DNA of 64,000 bases from Acidovorax sp. (GTDB lineage Bacteria; Pseudomonadota; Gammaproteobacteria; Burkholderiales; Burkholderiaceae_C): NCBI GenBank assembly GCA_031277855.1, contig JAITLO010000042.1, positions 62,001 through 126,000 on the forward strand. The letters run 5' to 3'. The notes beneath the pieces were generated by a model. The model did not search any database, had not been told where the DNA came from, and saw only the letters and a list, made by a program, of their open reading frames with translations. This document shows positions 35,022 to 43,437 of the stretch, piece by piece. A program made the translations under genes and the position numbers. Each line of letters begins with the position of its first letter. Position 1 is the stretch's first letter.

Positions 35022-35710
35022 GCAGCAGGTGCCTGGGTGGAAAGGCAATAGCCCACACCGCGCACGGTGTGGATCAAAGGCAGGGAAAAGCCCTTGTCCA
35101 CCTTGTTGCGCAAGCGGCTGATGTGCACATCAATCACATTCGTCTGGGGGTCAAAGCGGTAGTCCCACACCGACTCCAGCAGCATGGTGCGGGTCACGGT
35201 CTGGTCCACGTGGCGGGCCAGAAAAGCCAGCAAGCGGAACTCGCGCGGCTGCAGCAGCAGGGTACGACCCGCACGTTCGGCATGGCGGCTGAGCAGATTC
35301 AGCCTCAGGTCCGCCACCTCCAGCATGGGCTCGGGGGCCTGGTTGCTGACACGGCGCAGCAAGGCCTCCAGCCGGGCCTGCAGCTCGGAGAAGGCAAAAG
35401 GCTTGGTCAGATAGTCGTCGCAGCCGGCCTTGAGGCAGCGCACACGCTCGTCGGTGGTGGACAGGGCGCTGAGCACCAGCACCGGCGTGGTGTCGCCGGT
35501 GCTGCGCAAGGCCTGCAAAATTTTCAGGCCATCAAAGCCGTCGGGCAGCATGCGGTCCAGCACGATGGCATCCCAGTGGCCGGTGACGGCCTGGGTCAGC
35601 CCCTCCACCCCATCGGGGCAGACGCAGACCTCGGCCTGGAGCTCACGCATGCCTTCGGCCAGAAAACGGGCGTTTTGGGGGTCGTCTTCGATGATCAGAA
35701 AGCGTGGCAT
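35018..35710 (-). CDS. OmpR-family response regulator
   Basis: 230 residues. The receiver domain has the acidic pair EDD near residue 8, the phosphoacceptor Asp in IVLDRMLPDGFDG (about 53) and the conserved Lys in YLTKPFAF. The C-terminal winged helix (about 130-225) ends with LIHTVRGVGYCL, as in OmpR/PhoB proteins. It is coupled to the kinase gene and lies 66 bases after the TolC-type gene. The dyads at 41421-41456 upstream of the efflux operon are its likely target. Confidence 0.95.
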   Translation of the reverse strand: MPRFLIIEDDPQNARFLAEGMRELQAEVCVCPDGVEGLTQAVTGHWDAIVLDRMLPDGFDGLKILQALRSTGDTTPVLVLSALSTTDERVRCLKAGCDDYLTKPFAFSELQARLEALLRRVSNQAPEPMLEVADLRLNLLSRHAERAGRTLLLQPREFRLLAFLARHVDQTVTRTMLLESVWDYRFDPQTNVIDVHISRLRNKVDKGFSLPLIHTVRGVGYCLSTQAPAA

Positions 35711-35776
35711 GGCAGAGTCAAAGCAAACACAAGCTCCCTACTATAGACATGGGAGCCAGGCCAACGCCTTACTGGG

Positions 35777-37093
35777 TCACTCTGCCGAGAAGGGCAATTG
35801 CCCCCGGGCCGCGTTCAGCTCCCAGTCTGCCTGCCACACACGCAGGCTCAGATCCAGGTATTGCTGCTGGTGGTCGGCCACGGATTCCATGGCGTCCAGC
35901 CACTCCAGAATGGAGCTTTGCCCCAGGCGGTAAGAGTCCTGGGCCATCTGGCGCAGCGGGTCGAGCTGGGTCAGGCCTCGCGACTCAAAAGAGCGCAAGG
36001 TCTTGCGCAGCAGATTGCGCTGGGTATAGGCCTGCTGCAGGCGCTGGCGGGCCAGTTGCTGGGCCGTTTCTTCTTCCAGCTGGGCCTGGGCATATTCCAG
36101 GCGTGCACGCTCGATGGCGCCCTGCTTGCGGTCAAACAGCGGCAGCTCCACCGACACGCCCACCTGGTTGTAGCGATCGCCATCCGGACGGTTGCGTATG
36201 CGGGCCACACCCACCGTGGGTGTGGGCAGGGCCTCGCGGGCCTGCTGGCGCACCAGCTGCTCGGTCTGCGTCACCTTGGCATGCGCTGCCTGCAGCTGGG
36301 GCAGGCGATCGCTGGCCTGCTGCCACATGCTGTCCAGCGATGGCTCCTCTTGCCCAGCCTTGGCCGGCAGCAGGCTGCCGATGGCCTTGGGCGACCATTG
36401 GGGCTGGGCCAGCATCTCGGCCAGTGCGGCCTGGGCGGCCAGGGTTTCGGACTCCTGCTGTTCCAGCTGGGCCTGCACCTGGGCACGCTGCAGCTCCACA
36501 CGGGCACCGTCGTACTTGCTGCGGGCGCCCAGCTCCACCTGGCCCAGCACCACCTTGGCGGCTTGCTCCAGATGCTGCATGGCCTGCTGCTTGGCAGCCA
36601 GTTTTTGCTGGGCCGTGAGCAGCTCTGCAAAGCGCAGCGCAGCCTGGCTCAGCACCTCCTGGGTTTCCACCGCACGCTCGGCCTGGCCTGTGGCCGCTGC
36701 CAGGCGCGCCGCCTCGGTACGCATGCCAATTTGGCCAAAGATGGGCAGGGGCTGCTCTATGCCCCATTCCTTTTCATCGGGCTTGCGGGAGTAGTGCACG
36801 CTGGGGTTTTGCCAGGTGCCTGCAGTGCGCACATCGGCCTGCTCCATGCCCTGAACCAGCGGCATGGCGCGCAGCGCCGGATGGTGGCTGCGCACCAGCG
36901 ACAAAAACTCCACCAGACCCAGCGAGGCAGGCAAGGCCTTGTCACCCGATACGCGCGCCGACAAGGCGGCAGCCGAAGGGCCGGAAGGCTGGGCCATGGA
37001 TTCGGCCTGGGCCACAGGCCCGGCCAGGCATGTGCCAGCCACCACCAGGGCCGCTGCGGCGGCAATTGATTTAACGGTTTTCATCCAACTCAT
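35777..37093 (-). CDS. TolC-family outer membrane efflux protein, CzcC-like
   Basis: 438 residues. A signal peptide (KTVKSIAAAAALVVAGTCLA) is followed by two outer membrane efflux repeats rich in coiled coil (for example AAKVVLGQVELGARSKYDGA). It forms the outer-membrane channel of the tripartite RND pump. Its start overlaps the end of the pump gene by 23 bases; Met at 37084 is an alternative start. The gene order adaptor-pump-channel is that of czcBAC/cusBAC-type operons. Confidence 0.9.
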   Translation of the reverse strand: MSWMKTVKSIAAAAALVVAGTCLAGPVAQAESMAQPSGPSAAALSARVSGDKALPASLGLVEFLSLVRSHHPALRAMPLVQGMEQADVRTAGTWQNPSVHYSRKPDEKEWGIEQPLPIFGQIGMRTEAARLAAATGQAERAVETQEVLSQAALRFAELLTAQQKLAAKQQAMQHLEQAAKVVLGQVELGARSKYDGARVELQRAQVQAQLEQQESETLAAQAALAEMLAQPQWSPKAIGSLLPAKAGQEEPSLDSMWQQASDRLPQLQAAHAKVTQTEQLVRQQAREALPTPTVGVARIRNRPDGDRYNQVGVSVELPLFDRKQGAIERARLEYAQAQLEEETAQQLARQRLQQAYTQRNLLRKTLRSFESRGLTQLDPLRQMAQDSYRLGQSSILEWLDAMESVADHQQQYLDLSLRVWQADWELNAARGQLPFSAE

Positions 37094-40000
37094 CCGGTTT
37101 CTTCAGGGTCTTGGGGCCCAGCCAGGCATAGAGCACGGGCAGCAGCACCAGCGCGACGACGGGCAGCACCAGCATGCCACCCACGATCACCGAGGCAAAG
37201 GGGCGCTGGGTCTCGCTGCCCACGCCGGTGGACAAAGCCATGGGCAGCAGGCCCAGCAAAGCCAGCAAGGCCACCAGCAACACGGAGCGCATGCGCTCGG
37301 CCGTGCCATGCACCAGGGCCTCCATCATGGGCACACCTTGTTGGCGCAGCGATTCCACAGAGGAAATCACCAGCAGGCCGGCCAGAGCCACCTGGCCCAG
37401 CAGCGCGATAAAGCCAATGGCCGCGCTGATGGACAGCTCGATACCGGTCAGGTGCAGGGCGGCAATGCCGCCCACCATGGCAAACGGGGCACACAGCAGA
37501 ATCACCAAGGAGCTGCGGGCCTGGCCCAGCGCACTGAACAACAGGGCGAAGACGATCAGCAGCGACAGCGGAACCACCACCTGCAGGCGCTTGGCAGCAC
37601 GCTGCTGGTTTTCCCACTCGCCACCCCAGACGGCCTGGTAGCCCTCGGGCACCTTGACGTTGGCCTTGAAGGCGGCCAGGGTTTCCTTGACCACCGAGCC
37701 GATGTCGCGGCCTTCCACGTTGAACTTCATGGCCATGTAGCGGGCATTGTTCTCGCGGAATATGGAGGCATTGCCGATCTTGACCTTGATGCTGCCCACG
37801 GCGTGCAGCGGCACCGAGCCACCATTCGGCGTGGGGATCGCAATCTCGCGCATGCTGGCCTCGTCCATGCGGTTCACATAGGGCAGGCGCACACGCACCG
37901 GCACGCCATGCTCGCCTTCCCACAGCGTGGTGGCGATGTCGCCGGCCACGGCCAGCTCCAGCGTTTTCTGCGCGGTGTCCATGGCAATGCCGTGGCGGGC
38001 CAGGGCTTCGCGGTTGAACTCCACATGCAGCTGGGGCGCAGGGGCATCGCGGTACAGGTCCAGGTCCACCACACCGTCAATGCCGCGCACCTGGTCCATG
38101 GTCTGCGTCAGGATGGTTCGCAGCTGCTCGATCTCGGGACCAAAGACCTTGAGCACCACCTGGCCACGGGCGCCGGAGGTGGACTCCTCCACGCTGTCGC
38201 GGATAGGTTGCGAGAAGTTGAAGGCCACGCCGGGAATGGCACCGAGTTGCTGGCGCATTTCCTCGATCAGCGCCGGCTTGGTCAGGCCCTTGCGCCATGC
38301 AGGCATGGGCTTGAGGCGGATCAACACCTTGGCCATGTTCAGCGTCTCGTTGTCGGTGCCCGATTCGGGGCGGCCCTGCTCGGAGCTGACCGAGATCACC
38401 TCGGGGAACTGGCGCACGATATGGCGCACCTCGGCCAGCACTTCCTGGCCTTTTTCCAGCGAGATGGAAGCCGGCATCTGCACCAGCACATAGGCGTCGC
38501 CCTCATCCAGCTCGGGCAGGAATTCCGTGCCCAGGCGTGTGGCCGACAGCCCTGCGACAAGCAAGATGGCGACAGAGATCAGCACCACGCCACGGCGGCG
38601 TCCCATGTTGTCCAGGGTGCGGCCAATCCAGCGTTGGAAGCCATGGTCCATGCGCTCGAACACCACGGGCTCGGGCGCGGTCACATGCTTGGGCTTGAGC
38701 AGCAGCGCGCACAGCGCCGGCACCAGGCCCATGGCAAACAGCAGCGCACCCAGCAGGGCAAAGCTGTAGGTCATGGCCAGAGGGCGGAAGATGCGACCCT
38801 CGATGCTTTCCAGCGAGAACACCGGGATCAGCGCGGCAATCACGATGGCCATGGCGAACAGCGTGGGCTTGGCCACGGCCACGGCCGAGTCGATGATGAT
38901 GGCGCGCATCTCGCGCTGGTTGCTGGGCTTGCGCAGGCGTGCGTTGCGGATGATGTTTTCCGCCAGCACCACGGCGCCGTCCACCATGATGCCGAAGTCA
39001 ATGGCGCCCATGGAGATCAGATTCGCCGGCATGCCCAGCAGGTGCAGGCCGATGAAGGCCACCAGCAGCGACAGCGGAATCACCGAGGCCACGATCAGCG
39101 AGCCACGGATGCTGCGCAGCACCAGCCACAGCACGGCAATGATCAGGCAGGCGCCAAACAGCAGGTTGTGCTGCACGGTGGCCAGGGTGTGGCCCACCAG
39201 GTCGGCGCGGTCATAGGTGACCTCCATGTGCATGCCTTCGGGCAACAGGCCGCCGTTGAGCTGCTCCACCTTCTCGTGAATGCCCTCCAGCACCACCGAG
39301 GGGTTTTCGCCGCGCTTGAGCAGCACAATGCCCTGGACCACGTCGTTCTCGTCGTCCATGCCCACCGAGCCCTGGCGCGGTGTGTGGGACTGGCTGACGT
39401 TGGCCACATCGCCAATGGTCACCGGTGCGCCACCGCGCATCTCGACCACCACGTCCTTGATCTCCTGCGGCGAGCGCAGCAGGCCGATACCGCGAATGAT
39501 CAGCGACTGCTCGCCACGGCGCATCAGGCCGCCACCCACGTTGCGGTTGGATTTTTCCAGGGCCTCGGTCACATCGTTCAGCGACAGGCCCAGGCGGTAC
39601 AGCCGGTCCGGGTCGACCTCGATGTGGTATTCCTTCACAAAGCCACCGATGCTCACCACATCGGCCACGCCCTGCACCTGCTTGAGCACGCGCACGATGT
39701 GCCATTCCTGCTCGGTGCGCAGCTGGTCCAGCGTGTGGCGGTCGCTCTTCAAACGGTAGTAGTAAATCTTGCCCAGCGGGGTGTAGTCGGGCGCCATCTC
39801 TGGCGTCACACCATCGGGCAGATCGGCCTGGGGCAGGCGCTGGGCCACTTCAGCGCGGGAGCGGAAGCTGTCGGCGTCATCGTTGAACACCAGGTTCACC
39901 ATGGACAGACCGAAGTAGCTCTCCGAGCGCAGCGAGACCAGGCCCGGCGTGCCATTGAGCTCACGCTCCAGCGGCACGGTGATCTGGCGTTCCACCTCTT

Positions 40001-40175
40001 CGGGGGCCAGGCCCGGAGCCTGGGCAATGATGCCAACCTGCACATTGGTCACATCCGGATAGGCCTCGATGGCCGTGTGCAGATAGGAGTAGATGCCGTA
40101 GATCGCAATCAGCAAGGTGGCACAGAGAGCCACCAGACGGCGGTGTACGACGAAGTCGATAAATGCTCGCAACAT
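37071..40175 (-). CDS. Heavy-metal efflux RND transporter, CzcA type
   Basis: 1034 residues, full length for an HME-RND pump. It has about twelve transmembrane segments and two large periplasmic loops. Around residue 392 the helix IV motif DFGIMVDGAVVLAEN keeps the two Asp and one Glu of the CzcA/CnrA type. The monovalent Cu/Ag pumps (CusA) lack this triad, so a divalent cation (Zn, Co, Cd or Ni) is the better guess. It exports metal from periplasm or cytosol using the proton gradient, with the adjacent adaptor and channel. Confidence 0.93.
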   Translation of the reverse strand: MLRAFIDFVVHRRLVALCATLLIAIYGIYSYLHTAIEAYPDVTNVQVGIIAQAPGLAPEEVERQITVPLERELNGTPGLVSLRSESYFGLSMVNLVFNDDADSFRSRAEVAQRLPQADLPDGVTPEMAPDYTPLGKIYYYRLKSDRHTLDQLRTEQEWHIVRVLKQVQGVADVVSIGGFVKEYHIEVDPDRLYRLGLSLNDVTEALEKSNRNVGGGLMRRGEQSLIIRGIGLLRSPQEIKDVVVEMRGGAPVTIGDVANVSQSHTPRQGSVGMDDENDVVQGIVLLKRGENPSVVLEGIHEKVEQLNGGLLPEGMHMEVTYDRADLVGHTLATVQHNLLFGACLIIAVLWLVLRSIRGSLIVASVIPLSLLVAFIGLHLLGMPANLISMGAIDFGIMVDGAVVLAENIIRNARLRKPSNQREMRAIIIDSAVAVAKPTLFAMAIVIAALIPVFSLESIEGRIFRPLAMTYSFALLGALLFAMGLVPALCALLLKPKHVTAPEPVVFERMDHGFQRWIGRTLDNMGRRRGVVLISVAILLVAGLSATRLGTEFLPELDEGDAYVLVQMPASISLEKGQEVLAEVRHIVRQFPEVISVSSEQGRPESGTDNETLNMAKVLIRLKPMPAWRKGLTKPALIEEMRQQLGAIPGVAFNFSQPIRDSVEESTSGARGQVVLKVFGPEIEQLRTILTQTMDQVRGIDGVVDLDLYRDAPAPQLHVEFNREALARHGIAMDTAQKTLELAVAGDIATTLWEGEHGVPVRVRLPYVNRMDEASMREIAIPTPNGGSVPLHAVGSIKVKIGNASIFRENNARYMAMKFNVEGRDIGSVVKETLAAFKANVKVPEGYQAVWGGEWENQQRAAKRLQVVVPLSLLIVFALLFSALGQARSSLVILLCAPFAMVGGIAALHLTGIELSISAAIGFIALLGQVALAGLLVISSVESLRQQGVPMMEALVHGTAERMRSVLLVALLALLGLLPMALSTGVGSETQRPFASVIVGGMLVLPVVALVLLPVLYAWLGPKTLKKPDELDENR

Positions 40176-40193
40176 GGGCGTTTCCAGCCTTTC

Positions 40194-41312
40194 TTAGAGC
40201 ATCTGGCTGGCGGCGCCGTCCAGCATCAGCGCGCCACGCACCACGATGCGCTCGCCGTCCTTGAGGCCGGAAATCACCGGCACCCAGCCGCGCACCGGCA
40301 GGCCCAGCACCACGCGGCGGGCTTCAAAGCTGTGCTCTGCGGTCTGCACAAAGACCACGGTGCGGCTCTCGTCCTTGATCAGCACGGCGCCAATGGGCAC
40401 CATCATCTGGGGCGGCCTGTCCACGGCAATGCCCACGCGGGCCTGCATGCCGGCGCGCAGGTTGTCCTGCACATCGGCGCCTTGCAGCGACAGCAAAATG
40501 GGCGCGCGGCGCGACTCGGCGTCCACCACGGCGCCGATCTGCAGCACCTTGGCCTGCACGGGCTCGGTGCGCACCGGCAGCTCCACGCGGGCGGTGCTGC
40601 CCACCTTCAGATTGGGCAGGTCCATTTCAAACACATTGGCCACCAGGCCCAGCGACTTGCTATTGCCCACGGCAAACAGCACAGCGCCCTGCTCCACCTG
40701 CATGCCCAGATTGGCCTGGAACTGGGCCACCACGCCATCGCGCGGTGCCCGCAGCACAATGCGGTCGCCGGTGTCACCACCCAGCAATGCGGCCGTGCCG
40801 TTGGCGCGGGCCAGCTCCTGCTCGGCTTCCTTGAAGTGGGCCTGGGCAGCACGCAGCTCCACCTCGGTGCCCACGCCGCGGGCCACCATGTCCTGGTGGC
40901 GCTTGTATTCGGCCTGGGCCGTACCCAGGGCCAGGCGTGCGGCCTGCACCTCATGGCGGGTGCGCAAGGCCTCGGCACTGACCAGGGTGGCCAGCGGAGC
41001 GCCGGCCTTGACGGTCTGGCCCAGCTGTACATGCAGCGTCACCACCCGTGCCTGCAGCGGCGAGGCCACGGTATCGAGCTGACCGGGCATGAATTCCACA
41101 TGGGCTGGTGCCCAGACCACCTGGCCTTTTTCTGGCGCCTGTACGGCTGCCACCTCCAGCATGCGCATGGCGGAAGGCTGAACCTTGACCACGGGCGTGG
41201 TCTCGCTCAAGGCTGGCAGCGCACACAAGGCGGCCGCTAGCAGGGCAGCAGTGCTGCGCAGCCGCAGTTTGGGGAAGGTGGCAGAGGGGAAGAGCACGGC
41301 CTGGTCACGCAT
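40194..41312 (-). CDS. RND efflux periplasmic adaptor subunit, CzcB/CusB-like
   Basis: 372 residues. A signal-like N-terminus (LLAAALCALPALS) is followed by the barrel-sandwich hybrid lipoyl half-motifs (LQARVVTLHVQLGQTVKAGA, and IVLRAPRDGVVAQFQ), a helical hairpin between them, and the beta-barrel and membrane-proximal domains. It links pump and channel across the periplasm. There is no His-rich metal-binding N-terminus as in CzcB. It is the first gene of the operon; the start at 41312 is preferred over a longer N-terminus. Confidence 0.9.
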   Translation of the reverse strand: MRDQAVLFPSATFPKLRLRSTAALLAAALCALPALSETTPVVKVQPSAMRMLEVAAVQAPEKGQVVWAPAHVEFMPGQLDTVASPLQARVVTLHVQLGQTVKAGAPLATLVSAEALRTRHEVQAARLALGTAQAEYKRHQDMVARGVGTEVELRAAQAHFKEAEQELARANGTAALLGGDTGDRIVLRAPRDGVVAQFQANLGMQVEQGAVLFAVGNSKSLGLVANVFEMDLPNLKVGSTARVELPVRTEPVQAKVLQIGAVVDAESRRAPILLSLQGADVQDNLRAGMQARVGIAVDRPPQMMVPIGAVLIKDESRTVVFVQTAEHSFEARRVVLGLPVRGWVPVISGLKDGERIVVRGALMLDGAASQML

Positions 41313-41420
41313 GAACAATCTTTCGAGGGTTGCAGCAGCGAGGGAACAGGAACCTAGCCTTTCCACACGCGCAAACCGGCGATGCTAGGAGGAGGCTTTG
41401 GCCATGCACATGACCATCGA

Positions 41421-41456
41421 ATTAACGATTGGTAATCTTCACTTTTTTTCAGTGAA
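41421..41456 (-). promoter_or_regulatory. Tandem dyads upstream of the metal efflux operon
   Basis: TTCACT-N7-AGTGAA (41438-41456) is a perfect inverted repeat. Next to it ATTAACGATTGGTAAT (41421-41436) is a partial one. They lie in an AT-rich patch about 110 bases upstream of the adaptor start. Their position suggests a site for the response regulator encoded downstream in the same cluster. Confidence 0.4.
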
Positions 41457-41550
41457 TTTTCAGCCCGAATGGTGTATCGGTTTTTTCGTATTGACAGCCT
41501 ATATACGCTGCGCCAGCGGGCATGGACTGGTGGCCAGGCCCCCTGGTGTT

Positions 41551-43065
41551 TCAGGCGCGCATATCGCCGCTGTCCACAAAGCGCTGGTGCCAGGACAGAG
41601 CCTCGGTGAGGATGTGGGGCGTGTGCTGGGGCCCCTGGCTGCGGGCACGGTCGAAGTAGTCCTGCAGCTGATCGCGGTAGTCGGGGTGGGCGCATTTGTC
41701 GATGACGACTTGCGCACGCTGCTTGGGCGACAGGCCACGCAGGTCGGCCAGGCCCTGCTCGGTGACGATGATTTGCGTGTCGTGCTCGGTATGGTCCACA
41801 TGCGAGCACATGGGCACGATGCAGCTGATGGCGCCGTCCTTGGCCACCGAGGGCGTGACGAAGAAGGACAGATAGCCGTTGCGGGCAAAGTCGCCCGAGC
41901 CACCAATGCCATTCATCATCGCCGAGCCCATCAGGTGGGTGGAGTTGATGTTGCCGTAGATGTCGGCCTCGATCATGGAGTTCATGGCGATGATGCCCAG
42001 GCGGCGCACCAGCTCGGGGTGGTTGGAGATCTCCTGCGGGCGCAGGATGATGCGCTCGCGGTAGAAGTCGATGTTCTCCTCGAAGTCCTGGTAGGCCTTG
42101 CTGGACAGCGAGATCGAGGTCGCCGAGGCGCGGCTCATCTTGCCGGCGCGCAGCAGGTCCAGCATGCCGTCCTGCAGCACCTCGGTAAAGCCCAGCAGGT
42201 TCTCGAACGGGCCCGTCAGCAGGCCGGCCAGCACGGCATTCGCCACATTGCCCACGCCCGACTGTATGGGCAGCATTTCCTTGGGCAAGCGGCCCATCTT
42301 CATCTCGTGGGCAAGAAAGTCGATGATGTAGCTTGCTATTTTTTCGGAGTTCTCGTCCGGCACGGCAAACACATTGTCGCGGTCGCCCTTGTGCGTCTCC
42401 ACCACGGCCACCACCTTGGCCGGGTCCACCTTCAGATAGGGCTGGCCGATGCGGTCGTCCGCATGGGTCATGCTGATGGGCATGCGGCGCGGCGGGATGG
42501 CCGTGCCGTAGTAGATGTCGTGCATGCCTTCCATCTTGGCGGGAGGCTTGGTGTTGATCTCCAGAATCACCTTGTCGGCAATCTCCAGCCAGGTCTTGTT
42601 ATTGCCCACGGCGGTGGAGGGAATCAGGAGACCGTCTTCCGTCACACCCAGCACCTCGACCACGGCCACCTGCATGGGGCCCAGAAAGCCAAACCACGCG
42701 TGTTGCGCCACGTGGGACAGGTGCATGTCGATGAAGTCGATCTCACCCGCATTCACGGCCTTGCGCGCCGTGGGGTCGGTGTTGAAGGGCAGGCGCTGGC
42801 CCAGGGCATGGGCCTCGGCCATCACGCCGTCGCACTCAGCCGCGGTGGAGGCTCCGGTCCAGACATTGATCTTGTAGGGCTTGCCCTGGGCATGCTCGGC
42901 CTTGGCGCGGGCTGCAATGGCCTGGGGCAAGGCCTTGGGGTAGCCGGCGCCGGTAAAGCCGCTCATGCCGACATTGGCACCATGGGGAATCAGGGCCGCA
43001 GCGGCCTCTGCCGACATGATGCGCGTTTGGAATTCTGGGTTGCGGACGCGGTCTGCCAGGGTCAT
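41551..43065 (-). CDS. Acetyl-CoA hydrolase/transferase family (succinate/propionate CoA-transferase)
   Basis: 504 residues of the acetyl-CoA hydrolase/transferase family (Cat1/ScpC/AarC). NVGMSGFTGAGYPKALPQAI opens the first domain, QSGVGNVANAVLAGL is the oxyanion region, and EADIYGNINSTH plus GIGGSGDFARNG belong to the C-terminal domain. Members exchange CoA among acetate, propionate and succinate in the cytosol. A GGAG ribosome site precedes the start. A terminator-like hairpin lies in the leader (43086-43113). Confidence 0.92.
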   Translation of the reverse strand: MTLADRVRNPEFQTRIMSAEAAAALIPHGANVGMSGFTGAGYPKALPQAIAARAKAEHAQGKPYKINVWTGASTAAECDGVMAEAHALGQRLPFNTDPTARKAVNAGEIDFIDMHLSHVAQHAWFGFLGPMQVAVVEVLGVTEDGLLIPSTAVGNNKTWLEIADKVILEINTKPPAKMEGMHDIYYGTAIPPRRMPISMTHADDRIGQPYLKVDPAKVVAVVETHKGDRDNVFAVPDENSEKIASYIIDFLAHEMKMGRLPKEMLPIQSGVGNVANAVLAGLLTGPFENLLGFTEVLQDGMLDLLRAGKMSRASATSISLSSKAYQDFEENIDFYRERIILRPQEISNHPELVRRLGIIAMNSMIEADIYGNINSTHLMGSAMMNGIGGSGDFARNGYLSFFVTPSVAKDGAISCIVPMCSHVDHTEHDTQIIVTEQGLADLRGLSPKQRAQVVIDKCAHPDYRDQLQDYFDRARSQGPQHTPHILTEALSWHQRFVDSGDMRA

Positions 43066-43366
43066 CGTGGTTTCTCCAACTTTGCAAAAAACAAGCCGCC
43101 TGCATGGGCGGCTCTGTGAGCGTGTTCAACGTCTTTTTGTGCTTGTGGAAAGATTGTGGACACACTCATATCTCCAGCAGAAATGGTATCAGCGTTATCC
43201 CGCTCCCTAGGGTTTTTGCTTAATAACAATGAGACGACGTCAGGCTGGCTATTGGGCTGGGATTCCACGGGAGTGAGCGCCCGCAAGAATTACCGCATTT
43301 CATGCTGCACCGCAATAAATCAGCATGACTGTGCGGGCCGCGCTGGTTGTTTGGCGATGGGGCATT
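43066..43366. other. Leader and promoter region of the CoA-transferase gene
   Basis: About 300 bases without a gene, part of the 372-base gap to the permease. It holds the leader hairpin described at 43086-43113 and, around 43114-43131, a GAACACGCTC run resembling the tip of the 268-bp repeat. No clear -35/-10 pair was found. Confidence 0.4.
43086..43113 (-). promoter_or_regulatory. Terminator-like hairpin in the CoA-transferase leader (possible attenuator)
   Basis: On the minus strand AGCCGCC-CATGCA-GGCGGCT is followed at once by TG and six T residues, a canonical intrinsic terminator, ending 20 bases before the ATG. The upstream permease already has its own terminator at 43367-43395. This hairpin therefore looks placed to stop transcripts of the CoA-transferase gene itself. 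Confidence 0.55.
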
Positions 43367-43395
43367 AAAAAACCCGCAGGTTTTGCCTGCGGGTT
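43367..43395 (-). terminator. Intrinsic terminator of the permease gene
   Basis: A perfect ten-base stem AACCCGCAGG/CCTGCGGGTT and a five-base loop, with a T run on the minus strand (43367-43372). Confidence 0.85.
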
Positions 43396-43437
43396 GGGGT
43401 CTACCGGAAGTCCCGGCACGCTGTGCGAAAAAGCGGT

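Noticed and set aside
36864..41240. A 1458-residue plus-strand open frame
   Set aside because: It is the antisense shadow of the RND efflux genes. It is His/Gln/Ala-rich and has no domain, while the minus strand has full-length recognisable proteins.
41491..41503. TTGACA followed by TATATA near the efflux operon
   Set aside because: The two hexamers are only three bases apart, so they cannot form a sigma-70 promoter.
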